DNA from: Quillaja saponaria
Taxonomy: Eukaryota; Streptophyta; Magnoliopsida; Fabales; Quillajaceae
Assembly: GCA_029379385.1 (NCBI GenBank)
Contig: CM055608.1
Location: forward strand, 19,838,350-19,902,349
DNA length: 64,000 nucleotides
Direction: 5' to 3'
The translations under genes were made by a program, and so were the position numbers. The notes below the pieces were generated by a model, which saw only the letters and a program-made list of their open reading frames with translations, searched no databases and had not been told where the DNA came from. Positions 34,738 to 46,703 of the stretch are shown piece after piece. Every line of letters starts with the position of its first letter. Position 1 is the first letter of the stretch.

Positions 34738-37605
34738 ACATGATATAAAATCAAGTTTCCTACAATCTATCTATTAAATACCTATTTATTAGACATGATT
34801 ACAATTTTGAGCGATTTTAGGAATTTTAGGAGTTACCTGAAAAAAGTTTAATAGATATGAAAAATTAACACCTAATTAAGCTGTAGAAATTTTGTGAGAT
34901 TTAAAATTTTAAAATAAAATTTATTAGATATGATAATATTTTTGAGAGATTTTAGGAGTTACTGGAAAAATTAATAGATACAAAAAATATCACTTAATGA
35001 AGTATTGTATTAATTTCAATATAAAAAGTTTGAATTTTTTTTTTTTTTTTTTTCAGAAAAAATAATTTTGAAAGGTCTTCTTGTAATTGAAAATTAATGT
35101 ACCTAATGAAGTTTTGTATTAATTTCAATGTAACAAAGTTTGATTTTTTTTTTTATGAGAACAAAGTTTAATAGGTTTTCTTGTAATTGAAAATTAATGT
35201 ATATTTATTAAATATGATTTAAAGGAATTCAGGGAGTTACATGGAAAATTTTAATAAATAAGGGAAAATCATGACCAATTAAGTTATGTTTTAACTACAA
35301 TATAGAATCGTTTGGTGTTTTTTTTTTTTAATGATTTATGCCTCGTGCAATGCAGGGCTACTTTTTTAAAATTTAATTTTTTTGTTAAAAATGTTTTAAT
35401 TCTAGAATATTTTTTAATCTATGACATTATAATTTTAACAAAATTATACTTTTTTTTTCTTTTCATTTTTTTATGTTGTAGTTATTTTTATATATTTTAT
35501 TTTACCGTATCTAATTTTAAATTATTTATTTTTAGAAAGAAATTAGGTAATAGTATAAAACATATTTATTGCCTTGACATTTAAATAAATTTGAATGACA
35601 AATGCACAAAATTTGAACCAAACTTTTTATAGATAGAAATGAAGCAAAGAGTTCATACGAAAAAATTGAAAATTATATTTATTAATAAAGATAAGATACA
35701 TAGGGTCATATTTATCCTCTAAACAATACACAACTCTACTAATAAATCTCAATAGACTGATGTTCTATCTTCTTCTGTAGTTCAATCTGGCATGATTTTT
35801 GACATGCTTTCACTAGACCTGATAGACCCAAAAGTTTCTATCTCATCTTCTTTCATTTTGCCCCTGCATAATCTTGGTTATCCAAAATTTTGTGGCCTTA
35901 CTTGCTGCTAATCATGGTCACAATTATCAGGCAATCCTCTGCATGACCAACTTTTACTCTTCCTGTGTATCATCGCTGTTGATGTCATCTTAACAACTAC
36001 CACAATGAATATGTAGAGGTATATTGGGAGAAAGGTAGAGGATGATTATATTTGTAATGTTCAATTTCTGTTGAATAAAGGCAAAAAGTGGAAGAGACTT
36101 GAGAAAAAGAGGGTGAGAATATAACATCTTTTATTAGAATTCATAAAGGCATAAGTCTAGGTAACTACTATGACAATTAATGAAAAAAATGAATAAATGA
36201 TTTGAGAACTAAAAGTGGAATACATAAATGATTTGTGGTTTTCTTTTTTGTATTATTTTTATTCAAAAGGCTGAGGTGTCATCCCTATGTGACAACTCCT
36301 AATACTTTAATATCAATTATATAATATTTAAAGCATGTGACATGTGGCACCCAATTATCACCTAAAATAATCTTTTGACTTCGTTGAAGCATAATTCAAA
36401 CATTTTAGTAGCACATTTTACATGTTTGTCATTTTTAGTTTTTTTTTTTTTTTTAAAAGAAGAAAGTTTGTAATGTCATCAAATATTAGTTAAATATATA
36501 GTTTGAGGATAGATGTTGTATAATTCATGGTTTAGGAGTTGATTTTTTTTTTTAGGTACTCAAAGAAAGCAACTTTGATATCTTATTCATATATACATAC
36601 ATGTCAAGTTGGCGTATATGTTACACGTATTTAATAAAATTAGTCTTTTTCGATAACGTTTTTCTTCGTTATATATATTATTCATATTTTATTTTACCAG
36701 TGCTACTAATAATTAGCCCAAATGCATAAATCAATACTCAATTAATTTATTACCTAAACTACTCATTTCTAATACATTTGCAACTTACTACAATTAACTT
36801 GTCAAAATTAATTTATTGGAAATTTGTGCCACTAATTTTTTTGCCTGAAAGTTTTCTTCTTCCATACATTCTCATTCCTTATATTAATCATATTTAACTA
36901 TACCACTAACTATTAATAATTACTTCAATAATTAGGTCAATGCATGACTCATTTTTAATTTCATCATAATGTGTACAATTAATTTATTCCCTATACTATT
37001 TTAAATAATATTTATTAGATATAAATACAGTGTTGAGAGATTTCATGAATTACCTGAAAAGCTTTAATAGATAAAAAAAATTATCACCTAATTAAATTAT
37101 AATATTTTGAGAGGTTTAAAATGTTTAAATAACATTTATTAGATATGTTTATAATTTGAGAGATTCTAGGAGTTACCTGAAAAACTTTAGTAGATACGTT
37201 AAATATCACCTAATGAAGATTTGTATTAATTTCAATATAGAAAAGTTTTATTTTTTTTTCTTTTTATGAGAAAAAGGCTTGGAAGGTTTTCTTGTAATTG
37301 AAAATTAATGTACATCTATTAAATATGATTTAGATTTTGAGAAATTTTTAGGAGCTACATGGAAAATTTTAATAAATAAGAGAAAATCATTACCAATTAA
37401 GTTTTGTATTAAATTCAATATAGAATCTTTTTTTTCTTTTTTTTTTTTAATGATTTATGCCCCCTGTAAGCCACGGGCCACTTTAATTTAAATTTAATAT
37501 TTTTGTTAAAAGTTTAATTTCATAATATTATTATAGTTTTAATAAATTATATTTTTTTCTTTTTTATTTATGAATATTTTTTATTTTGTAGGTACTTTTA
37601 CATGA
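34738..37605 (+). repeat. Pair of AT-rich direct repeats, about 0.6-0.8 kb
   Basis: 34738-35585 and about 36985-37605 share the same order of motifs: repeated GGAGTTACCTGAAAAA plus TTAATAGATA units, TTCTTGTAATTGAAAATTAATG, CATGGAAAATTTTAATAAATA, a T-run, then AATGATTTATGCC with a GC-rich short inverted repeat (TCGTGCAATGCAGGG; CCTGTAAGCCACGGG). Spacer 35586-36984 has no recognised gene. The GC hairpin in an AT-rich repeat recalls non-autonomous Helitron termini, but no proper end was found. Confidence 0.6.
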
Positions 37606-37670
37606 CTAACTTTATTATTATTATTTTTTTTTGGTATTACAACGGGCCCATAAGGCTAAAAGAAAGAAAA

Positions 37671-38848
37671 CTAAGCAGAAACAAAACGAGTTCTAGCAAC
37701 GCCTAACAAGTCGCATAATAGATGTAGTTCTAGATCATCCGGAGGACAAACTAGACGATGAGAATAAAGAACACCATCGACAGCAGCAGTAGCTAACCAA
37801 TCCGCACAAATATTGCGTTCTCGATAAACATACTTCACTTTGATAGTCCAATCTCTAGCCATGAGAGTATGAATTTTAGATATCAAAATTCTATGTAAGA
37901 TGCATCCATTGGTTTCCTACAGAATGAAAGCCACCACTATCTTTGAGTCTACCTCCAATATCACCTTCCTAACACCTTACTCACATGTACAAACGAGCCC
38001 ATAGTACACTCACAATTATACACTTACTGCTTTACACACCCCTATAGCAATAGCAAAACCAACCTGCCAGTTCCCCATAGCACATTTCTAATAAGGTCCT
38101 TGCACCACTGTAACTGGGATTCTCTTGACTAGCTCCATCCGCATTTAAAGTGGACCATCCTTCAGGAGGCATGGCCAGTTTAATAACACACAACACTTCT
38201 ACCTTTCTGTCAAAACTTCATTACTATGTTGGTTTGCTCTCAAAATATCCCTTCCAATATTGAGTATTGGCAGCCATGAATTAGGTGGAGAGGTAAAATT
38301 ATGATAAAAAATGCTCTGATTACTCTGCTTCCACAGCAACCACACGACCACCCCAAAAATGACCCTCCACTCCACTTCATTAGTAACAATATCCTTTTTC
38401 AGGTTAAGATTAAGCTAATCAATTAAAGAAACCCTAAAGAACAGACCTACTGACTTTCGCTTGATTAATTTCATCCAAACATTTTGTGCAAAGGTATAGT
38501 CCCGTATACAATGAAGAATAGTTTCAGATTGAGCAAAGCATCATCCACATCCAGGAATTGGAGCACACCCTCTTTTAATGCATTCCTCATTTGTCATAAT
38601 TCTATTATAAGATAGTAGCCACAAGAAAGTTCTAATTCATTGCGGACTAGGCCACAACCATATTGCCTTCCAAATTTTCATCATGTTGTCTGACCCGCAA
38701 TGAGTAACCATGCTTCCATATGTGGATCTGATCGTAAAACAGCCCCCAAACTATTGTGTCTCTGTCGATGTCTGCTGAAGGAACAGGAATGCCCTTGATC
38801 TTGCTACACACTACTGGAGGTAACCGAGAGTGCAAAATTACCCAGTCA
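37671..38848 (-). pseudogene. LINE zinc-binding RT tail and RNase H (broken)
   Basis: From 38848 downward: a segment with DRDTIVWG, then FLWLLSYNRIMTNEEC (about 38585-38640), the zf-RVT region of plant LINEs, then many broken frames, then the RNase H C-terminal half with KVILEVDSK (about 37950-37975) and the open piece 37886-37671 with YRERNICADWLA. Stops and shifts are frequent. Confidence 0.8.
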
Positions 38849-39443
38849 CACGGATATGTCATTTCTTTAAGACAATTCGTGTCACCACGGTGATTACTCA
38901 ACCAATGCAGAGGTTTCTTGACACGTTACAACTCAGCTATTACATAAAGTATGTCTTTCAATCTTTGCACAAGAAAAGAGACAAGTACTCTCTGCCCACA
39001 CTCTTCTTTGCCCAATGTAAAATAGAATATGAATATGGAATTATAAGAATTGTATGTTAATAGTGTTGTATATGTGTATGCAATTGAAAGTGAGAATGTA
39101 TGGTATATATAGTTGTAAGATTTGTAACTTTTATATCAATATAATAATTGAAATAAATTTCAATTTTAAAATTGAAATAAATAGGGAATTAAATGATAGA
39201 AGTTACAAAATCAAATATTGAATTGTAACAATTTAATTGTAATAAAATGCTGAATTTTAAAATCTCAATTAAGAGTTGTGGTTACAAATTCAAATCAATT
39301 GAATTTTTTCTTGTAACTCCATCATTCAAAACTTTTTTTTTTTTTTTTTGTGTGTGAATTTTGTAACTCCCAAAATTATAATTTCAAAAATATGCCTCAT
39401 AAACTCTATCCTTAATTATAATAATTATTAAAATATCATAACA
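38849..39443 (-). repeat. Copia-2 3' LTR
   Basis: Minus strand starts TGTTATGATATTTT at 39443, just after AAGTGGGGGAT. It matches 42989-43400 over about 390 bp, sharing GACATATCCGTG, GCAGAGGTTTCTTGACACG, TTCTTTGCCCAATGTAAAA and TGTGTATGCAATTGAAAGT. The LINE-side end is approximate. Confidence 0.85.
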
Positions 39444-39455
39444 ATCCCCCACTTA
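39444..39455 (-). other. Copia-2 polypurine tract
   Basis: Minus strand reads AAGTGGGGGAT directly before the LTR start TGTTATGA, as expected for the plus-strand primer site of a retrotransposon. Confidence 0.75.
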
Positions 39456-40027
39456 TTTCAATAGCAATTATAAAAATATATTCTACACAATATTGGGCAA
39501 AAATAGACTACCATGCTTAATGAAAGTAGCAATGCTTTGAAATTTCACTTAGCATTTCTACAAAACTTAGTCCAGAGTCAATAGTGGTAGTATGACATTG
39601 AACTATGACTGCTTAAAGGATTCAAGAAATGTATATTGCACATAATAGTCCAGGTGCAAATTTTGAACTCATAAGCCAACACTTTACGGCCTTGTGCTTA
39701 TCCCAGTTTCGTGAGTGTTATAGAAAATTTAGCCAAGTTCTTGTAGGAGCGGCCCCACTCTAACACTCACATAGGTGAAATTCATCAAGAGTGCTTCTAT
39801 AATTTGTGACACTCCACTCATAAGAGTAATAGATTTCATTAACTCAACCTTAGATCTAATTGCATAATAGATGCACATACACCATAAGGATGGTCTTGTA
39901 AATATATATGCATTTACATATTTATTTGTGCATCACACCTCCAAACTACTCTATGATTTGTTTTTCCCTTTGAACCTAGCTCTTAGGATCTCTAATCACT
40001 AGGTTGGGTATCCTTATAGGTAGTTTC

Positions 40028-41400
40028 CTACTCTTTAGGCTTAAGACCCATCCCCCTTGATGTACTCCAGATCTTTTCTCTAGCTAGAGATTTTGTCAAA
40101 GGATCAGCAAGATTATCATTTGATTTCACATAACTCACATGAATGGTACCATTACTCAAATATAATCTTATCATAATGTATTTTCTTCTTATAAATCTAG
40201 ACTTACCATTATAAAAATGATTTTTTACTCTACTTATGGTAGCAGTACTGTCACAATGAATTAAGATGGGTGGTACTGGTTTTTCCCAAATTAGAATTTC
40301 TTGTATTAAATCTTTCAACCAGGTGGCTTTTTCACTAGTTGAAGCTAAAGCAATAAGCTCAGCTTCCATGGTTGACTTAGCAATTATTTGTTATTTCTTA
40401 TATTTCCAACAAATAGAAGCACCACCCAAAGTAAAAATATAACCAGTAGTAGATAAGGAATCACCTGGCAAAGTATTTCAATTAGCATCAGTGTACAGCT
40501 GGGTATTTTTGATAAAATGTCCCATAATTTTTAGTGCCATTCAGAGATTTCATAACACGTTCTATAGTATGCCAATGCTCAATATTTGGCTTACTTGTAA
40601 ATCCTCTAAGTAATCCTACAACATATGCAATGTTAGGTCTAGTATAATCAATTAAATAACGTAAACTCCTTATTATATTGGCATACTCCTTTTGATTTAC
40701 AATAAATCTATCATCATACGTGAGTTCTAAATGAATATTAGATGCAAAAGGAGTAGTCACATGCTTGCAATCAACATAATTGTATTTTTGCAAGATTTTA
40801 TTCACATAACGTGCTTGATCTAAATATATCTCATCATGTTTTCTAGTAATTTTCATATCAAGAATAACATTAGCTTCACCAAGATCTTTCATATCAAATT
40901 TTTTGTGAAGCAAGTTTTTGGTTTCTTTAACTATATTCAAATTAGAACCAAAAATTAACATATCATCCACATACAAGGTAATAATAACATGAAAATCACC
41001 AATAGATTTGTAGTATAAACATTTATCACAATCATTTGATTTAAAACCATTTTCTATCATGCATATATCAAAATTTTCATGCCATTGTTTCGGGGCTTAT
41101 TTCAATCCATATAAGGATTTAGATAACTTGCAAACTTTATTTTCTTGCCCATTCACAGTAAACCCTTCGGGTTAATTCATATATATTTCTTCTTCTAAAT
41201 CTCCATTTAAAAAAGCTGTTTTAACATCCATTTGATGTATCAACAAATTATGTATAGAAGCTATAGCAATCAACAATCTAATAGATGTTATTCTAGTAAC
41301 CAGAGAAAAAGTATCAAAGAAGTCTAAATCTTCTTTTTGTTTAAAACCTTTGGCTACAAGCCTAACTTTAAACTTATCTATGGTACCATCTGGTTTTAAA
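40028..41400 (-). pseudogene. Copia-2 reverse transcriptase and RNase H (broken)
   Basis: Open piece 41060-40488 contains the catalytic YVDDML box (about 40955-40972), KDLGEAN and TRPNIAY; both Asp residues are kept. Upstream 41400-41060 holds the RT fingers with stops. RNase H follows as 40369-40028, starting MEAELIALAS with HCDSTATIS and ending in NDNLADPLTKSL, the normal copia pol C-terminus. The frame breaks between RT and RNase H near 40380-40490. Confidence 0.85.
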
Positions 41401-41498
41401 TATTTTTTTTTCTAAGAACCCATTTACACCCTATGATTCTACAACTTGGGGATAAATCTACTAATTTCGATACTTTATTAGAGATTAGTGAATCTATC

Positions 41499-42590
41499 TC
41501 ACTGTTTATAGCTTCTTTCAAAAAAAACTGAGTTAGATGATGTTAATGCTTCTTGAAAAGTAATTGTTTTTTCCTCAACATTATAAACTAAATAGTCAGG
41601 ACCAAAATCTTTTTCTATTCTAACTCTTTTATTTCTTCTTGGTTCCACAAATTCAATATAAGATGAAGGAGTAGAAGAAAAGGTTTCAAAAATATTGCTT
41701 TTAAAAATTTCTTGGCCCCCACTATTATTAGTTCTAAAAGGAAATTTGTTTTCATGAAAAATAGCATTAGCTGACTCAATAATCATATTATTATTATCAA
41801 GATTTAAAAATCTGTAAGTAAGACTATTCAAAGTATAACAAAGAAAAACACAAGTAGAAGCTTGAACACCAATTTTAGATCTTTTTGGATCCACTTATTT
41901 TCATATAAGCTAAGCACCCCCAAACTTTCAAAATAATTTAAGTTTGGTTTGTGATTATTCCAAAACTCAAAAGGTGTTTTATTATATTCTTTATGAGAAA
42001 CTCTATTCAATAAGTAACAAGCTGTTAAAATTGTTTTTTTCCAAAAATTAGAAAGAGCACTGGCATGAATAAGCATAGCGTTACACAGATTTATTAAAGT
42101 CCTCTCTTTTCTTTCATCCACCCAATTAGAAGCTGTAGAGTAAGGAGGAGTAACTTCATGAATAATTCCTAAAGATGCACAAAAGTTCCAAACTCATTTG
42201 ATTCATATTCTCCTCTTCTATCACTATGAAAACTATTAATTTTTCTTTCAAATTTGTTTTCTACCTCATTTAGAAAAAAATTTAAATTTTTCAAAAGTAT
42301 CACTTTTATTTTTCATCAAATACACATAAGCATATTTTGAGAAATCATCTATAAAAGTAATAAAATATCTATTTCCACCACGAGTTAAAACTCTTTCAAA
42401 TTCACAAATATCAATATGAATCAAATCTAAAAGTTCAGAAGAACTTTTGACACTTTTTTGAGGTTTTGTTTAGTAATTTTTGTCAAACAACAAAAAGCAC
42501 ACTTTTCAAAATTTCTATCTAATTTAGGAATCAATCCTAAGTTACTCATCTTTTCAACATATTTACTATTCAAATGACATAAACGTTCAA
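41499..42590 (-). pseudogene. Copia-2 GAG-pre-integrase and integrase (broken)
   Basis: HLNSKYV and CAFC (about 42490-42575) mark the GAG-pre-integrase and zinc-binding half. SDRRGEYES near 42210-42235 is the second catalytic Asp region with a Gly to Arg change. The open piece 42121-41828 has TACYLLNRV and 41894-41499 the C-terminal GVQASTCVFLCY segment. Several stops and shifts are present. Confidence 0.8.
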
Positions 42591-42592
42591 TG

Positions 42593-42844
42593 TCATAAGT
42601 TAGTAGAAGAAAGCATATAAACAGAAGTAGAAGGCATTTTATTCATATCAATATTCATCTTAAACATACCATCAGTTGAAACTTTATGAGGACTCTTCTC
42701 AATTAGAACATAGGATACCTTTAGTAGATTGAGATAGAACAACACCTTTCCTTTCCACCTCTTGAAGTGAACTCTTTTGAAGCGGAATGGTTTGTTCAGG
42801 TCACCAACACCTCCATTATTCTTGACTTCGACAGTAGGTTCCAT
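42593..42844 (-). pseudogene. Copia-2 gag start fused to GAG-pre-integrase remnant
   Basis: From ATG 42842-42844, 83 codons. The first ~50 residues are gag N-terminal ([13 protein letters not shown]), but the frame then runs directly into FKMNIDMNK and SVYMLSS, which belong to GAG-pre-integrase. Normal elements have several hundred residues (rest of gag, zinc knuckle, protease) between these blocks. Confidence 0.7.
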
Positions 42845-42988
42845 TTTTTTTTAACTGATTTGTCTTAAAATTATTGGTTAGTATTACAATAATCAATAAC
42901 AAAAATTACAATAAAAAATAAATAAACTACTATAAATAAATAATTAAATTCAAACTTAGTCAAGATATATGTAGAGGCTAAGATGAGA

Positions 42989-43400
42989 CACGGATATGTC
43001 ATTTTCTTTAAGACAATTTGTGCCACTACAGGTGATTACTCAACCGATGCAGAGGTTTCTTGACACGTTGCCCCTAGGATATAACAACTCAGCTATTACA
43101 CAGAGTATGTCTCTCAATTCTCTGCACAAGAAAGGAGACGAGTCCTCCCTGCCCACTACCCTTCTTTGCCCAATGTAAAATAGAATATAAATATGGAATT
43201 ATAAGTATTGTATGTTAATAGTGTTGTATATGTGTATGCAATTGAAAGTGGAAATGTAGGGTATATATATAGTTGTTAGATTTGTAACTCTTATATCAAT
43301 ATAATAATTGAAATAAATTTTAATTTTAAAATTGAAATGAATAAGAAATTAAATGATATAAGTTACAAAATCAAATATTGAATTGTAACAATTTAATTTA
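42989..43400 (-). repeat. Copia-2 5' LTR, truncated
   Basis: Direct-repeat partner of 38849-39443. It lacks about the first 200 bp of the LTR: similarity stops at 43400 where LINE RT sequence begins. Visible substitutions and small indels separate the copies, including an extra CCCCTAGGATAT near 43072. Confidence 0.85.
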
Positions 43401-44950
43401 GTCTCATTTGATGCACTAAAGCTTTCACAAAAAGAATAAGATTATTTGCGGACATAAGGTAAGAAATCGAAGGTCCCCACTTCCCAATTTCAAAAGGTAT
43501 CTGGTCACCATCCTCCAAATGTTCTTGGATTAGGTGGGTTAATCTTTTTAAGCGCATAATAACAAGATAATAAGGGGATGAAAGATCACCTTGACAGATC
43601 CCTCGGGTAGGCTTGAAAGCATCTAATTTATTGCCATTATGTTTCGAGGGATCCTAAGCAAAGTCAGTGTGTGAGGAAGTACAATATATAATTATTTCGC
43701 ATTATGTTTTGAGGGATCCCAAGCAAAGTCAGTGCTGTTTTCAATGAAACCCCAGTTAAATCTATCATATTGCATTCTCCAAGTTGATCTTGATTGTCCT
43801 AAAACCCTCTTTTCCTTTCATAATTTGCATTGAATGAACTAACTCCTAAGCCACAATTATACTAGCTTGGATATGTCTCCTAGGCACAAAGCTCATCTGA
43901 TTGGGGGACACCACCACGGATAAGATATGCTTAAGCTAATTCATCATAACTATTGTTAGGGGTGTGCACGGGTCGATTCGATCCGGGTAGTGATAAATTT
44001 TTGAACCGAACCTAAAATTTTTGGGTAGTAAAATTCATGAACCAAATCGAACCAAAAATAGGTATTACCTCGAAATTACCCGAACCGAAAAAATATGACT
44101 AGTTCGGTTCGGGTATTCGGTTACCCGAAATTTATCAATATTTCACTAAAATTAATTTAAAAATTATATTTTTTTGTTTTTGAACCTCATACTTTTTAAA
44201 TTCATTAGTTATTATAAAAGAAAAATACAAAAAACATAATATATTAACATATTCAACACAAATAAAAATAAAAAATTATAAATTAATACAAAAATACATT
44301 AAAAATAACAAAAAAAATTACATATTTTGATTTTCGGGTAACCACGAGTACCTATGTGCACTCTACCTCACTACCCGTAACCGAACCGAAAATAAAGGGT
44401 ATTAAATTTAACTATCCGAACCGAACCGAATAAGAAAAATACCCGAATTTAATCGAACCGAATTACCGGTTCGGTTCGAGTATTCGGTTATACCGGGTTC
44501 CTTGCACAGCCCTAACCATTGTGACCAATTATACACCACATTACATAGATCGGTCTAAAATGGATAGGTTTTTTCCAGATAATCGATTTTTGGAATGAGA
44601 ACTGAGAGTGTTTGATTCGCCTCAGGCAATGCTTTTTTCTCCTCTAAAAACTTGTTGCACCAAACTATGCAAAGCTAGATTCACATGGTTTCACTGGGAT
44701 TGGAAAAAGAGGGCTTGGAATCCATCTAACCTGAGTGCTTTAAATGGGCCCATTTCGAAAAGGGACGTTTTCACTTCATGAAGATTCACGGGCTTTACTA
44801 GTCTTTCAATCTTCCTCGGTTTAATGGACAGGAAGGTAATGCTTGTCTTCATTTGTTGTATATTTTCCTTCTTCGTATATAGGTTTATGAAAAGAGTTTG
44901 GATTACTTGATGCAGCATATCTTGTTCCTGGGCCTACTGCCCCAAATTGT
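43401..44950 (-). pseudogene. LINE reverse transcriptase (broken, MITE-interrupted)
   Basis: From 44950 downward: the RT opening with MGPFKALRLDGFQALFF (44691-44760; Pro residues of the consensus changed to Leu and Arg), then a MITE insertion at 43957-44514, then RGICQGDLSSPYY (about 43585-43625) and ISYLMSANNLILF near 43445-43485, where the catalytic Ala-Asp-Asp is Ala-Asn-Asn. A 35-bp segment is duplicated at 43635-43669 and 43700-43734. Confidence 0.8.
43957..44514. mobile_element. hAT-type MITE with 8-bp target duplication
   Basis: 558 bp, starting TAGGGGTGTGCACGGGTCG and ending as the inverse TAGGGCTGTGCAAGG. Flanks are ACTATTGT (43949-43956) and ACCATTGT (44515-44522), an 8-bp target duplication with one mismatch, as for hAT elements. 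The ends are full of GAACCGAA/TTCGGTTC repeats; the middle is AT-rich with no ORF. Confidence 0.9.
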
Positions 44951-45990
44951 CCCGTAGAGTCACTATTTTGTTCCTTCTTGCCCAATTTATAGTCTTGGTG
45001 GGGAAGTACTCGGCCTTTTTATCACTAAACTTGATCCAATGCATCTAGATTTTTGGAACCATATTAACTCCTCCTGCTAGTTGACTTCATAGTACTCCTT
45101 CATAAGCTCACTCACAAGTCTATCTAGGAAAGGATTCGGCCATGTCTTCCCGGCTTTTTGTATACTTCCAATCTTGCTAGGATAATTATTTTTTCTTTTG
45201 AACACATTGCCAAAAATCATTTTATTCCAACCATGTACTCTTTCGGTGAAATTTGAGAGGATTTGGGCCATATTGCCAGTCTTATCCCAAGCATAGGTTC
45301 ATAAACTCTAACCAACTTGGATGAGTTAATCAAACTGCCTTGAAACGAAATGGTCTAGAGCCCCTCCCCCTCCACATTATTTCTTCCATCCATCCTAACA
45401 AGTGAAGGATGGTGATCAGAGCCTACTTTAGGAAGAATTTGTACTTGCGTACGTATGCCAAGCCGAGTAACAAAAGGCCCTATCAAGTCTTTGCATCACT
45501 CTTGCCCGTCCTATCCTTTTTGGACCCAACCAGGTGTATCTCGAACCCCACCGCCCTCATATTAATCAACTAGTAGTGATCAATATGGTTTAGAAATTTC
45601 TCACACTTGTTGATATCTATTGCTTCTCCTCTTGTCTTCTCCTGAAATATTTACTATATCGATAAAATCCCCTGTAACGAGCCATGCTTTCTGCCTATGT
45701 GCAATAATTTGTAACTCCTCCTACAATTCTACCCATGTATTATCATTTGTCCTTTCATACACTGTAGTAAACCACCATTCCAGTTTAGCTTCATGAATAT
45801 GCACATTAATTAGTTGACTGGTAGTCCTTTCAATAGTAACAGTGCCAATAGTAGTTTTCCAAAGCATCCATATGCCACCCGAAAAACCTCTTGCATCCAT
45901 TCTTGTGCTGTGATCAAAGCAAAGTTTTTTTATCGTTTCATCTGTATTCTTACCACTTACTCTAGTTTCCACTATAATTGTGCCCTCATC
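44951..45990 (-). pseudogene. LINE endonuclease and linker (broken)
   Basis: The open piece 45972-45721 has ETRVSG, ARGFSGGIWMLW and WWFTTVYE, diagnostic for the apurinic-type endonuclease of plant L1 LINEs. It continues in other frames to about 45400 (VTGDF near 45680). The linker at 45271-45077 has GWNKMIFGN. Stops and shifts occur throughout. Confidence 0.8.
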
Positions 45991-46703
45991 AATTAAACTA
46001 TATACAACCCAAATGTTTGATATAAATGTAAATTGTTCTTAATGTTTTATTAGTACTTGAAAATGTGTGTTTTGATTATTTAATATGTCTGTGATTCGTA
46101 GGTCTAGGCAAGCTATGTCAAATTGATTTTACACTCATTAAAGGAATTTAGCCAAAACATATATATAAAGAAAAAAGTACGGTCGCTTGTTATTGAATTG
46201 CAGCAAGGTTATTGAGCTGCTAATTCTAGTTTATCATATTACTAGTCCTCTGTTCCTTATATTGCTAATAGTGATAATGCAAATAGTAGTTTTTTGAAAC
46301 ATCCATATGCCACCCGAGAAACCTCTTGCTTCCACTCTCGTGCTTTGATGAAAGCCAAGTTTTTTTATCGCTTCAGTCTGCATTCTTGTCACTTACTCTA
46401 GTTTCCACTATAATTGTATCCTCATCAGATAAACTATATGCAACCCAGATATTTGATATAAACGTAAAATTGTTCTTAATGTTTTATTAGTGCTTGAATA
46501 TGTGTGTTTAGTTTATTTAATATGTTTGTGATTCGTAGGTCTAGGCAGGCTACGTCAATTGGTTATACACTCATTAGAGCAATTTGGCAGAAAGATATAT
46601 ATAAGGAAAAAAGTATGGTCTCTTGCTATTGAATTGCAACAAGGTTATCGAGTTGCTGATTCTAGTTCATCAGATTACTAGCCATATGCTCCTTATATTG
46701 CTA
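45832..46703. repeat. 435-bp tandem duplication at the LINE 5' end
   Basis: 45832-46266 and 46267-46703 are diverged direct copies, sharing TATGCCACCCGARAAACC, TTACTCTAGTTTCCACT, GATTCGTAGGTCTAGGCA and ATATATATAARGAAAAAAG. Each contains the first part of the LINE endonuclease frame plus its upstream region. Confidence 0.85.

Larger units (their letters stand above)
38849..43400 (-). mobile_element. Copia-2: internally deleted Ty1/copia element
   Basis: Two LTR copies in direct orientation flank a minus-strand copia coding region. The copy at 38849-39443 is the 3' LTR (it follows a polypurine tract) and the copy at 42989-43400 is the 5' LTR, shortened. Coding order gag start, GAG-pre-integrase, integrase, RT, RNase H. 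The zinc knuckle and protease are absent. It sits in the LINE. Confidence 0.85.
37624..46266 (-). mobile_element. L1-type LINE with nested insertions
   Basis: Minus-strand order: endonuclease (about 45990-45400), linker (about 45270-45000), reverse transcriptase (about 44950-43401), then a copia insertion, then zinc-binding RT tail and RNase H (38848-37671), and a poly(A) tail seen as a T-run at 37624-37632. This is the domain order of plant L1 LINEs. All frames are broken. The RT part between 43401 and 38848 is not contiguous, so DNA was lost at the copia junction. Confidence 0.8.

Noticed and set aside
38647..38901. 84-codon minus-strand ORF as a single gene
   Set aside because: Its first part is copia-2 LTR and the rest is LINE sequence; it is a junction artefact.
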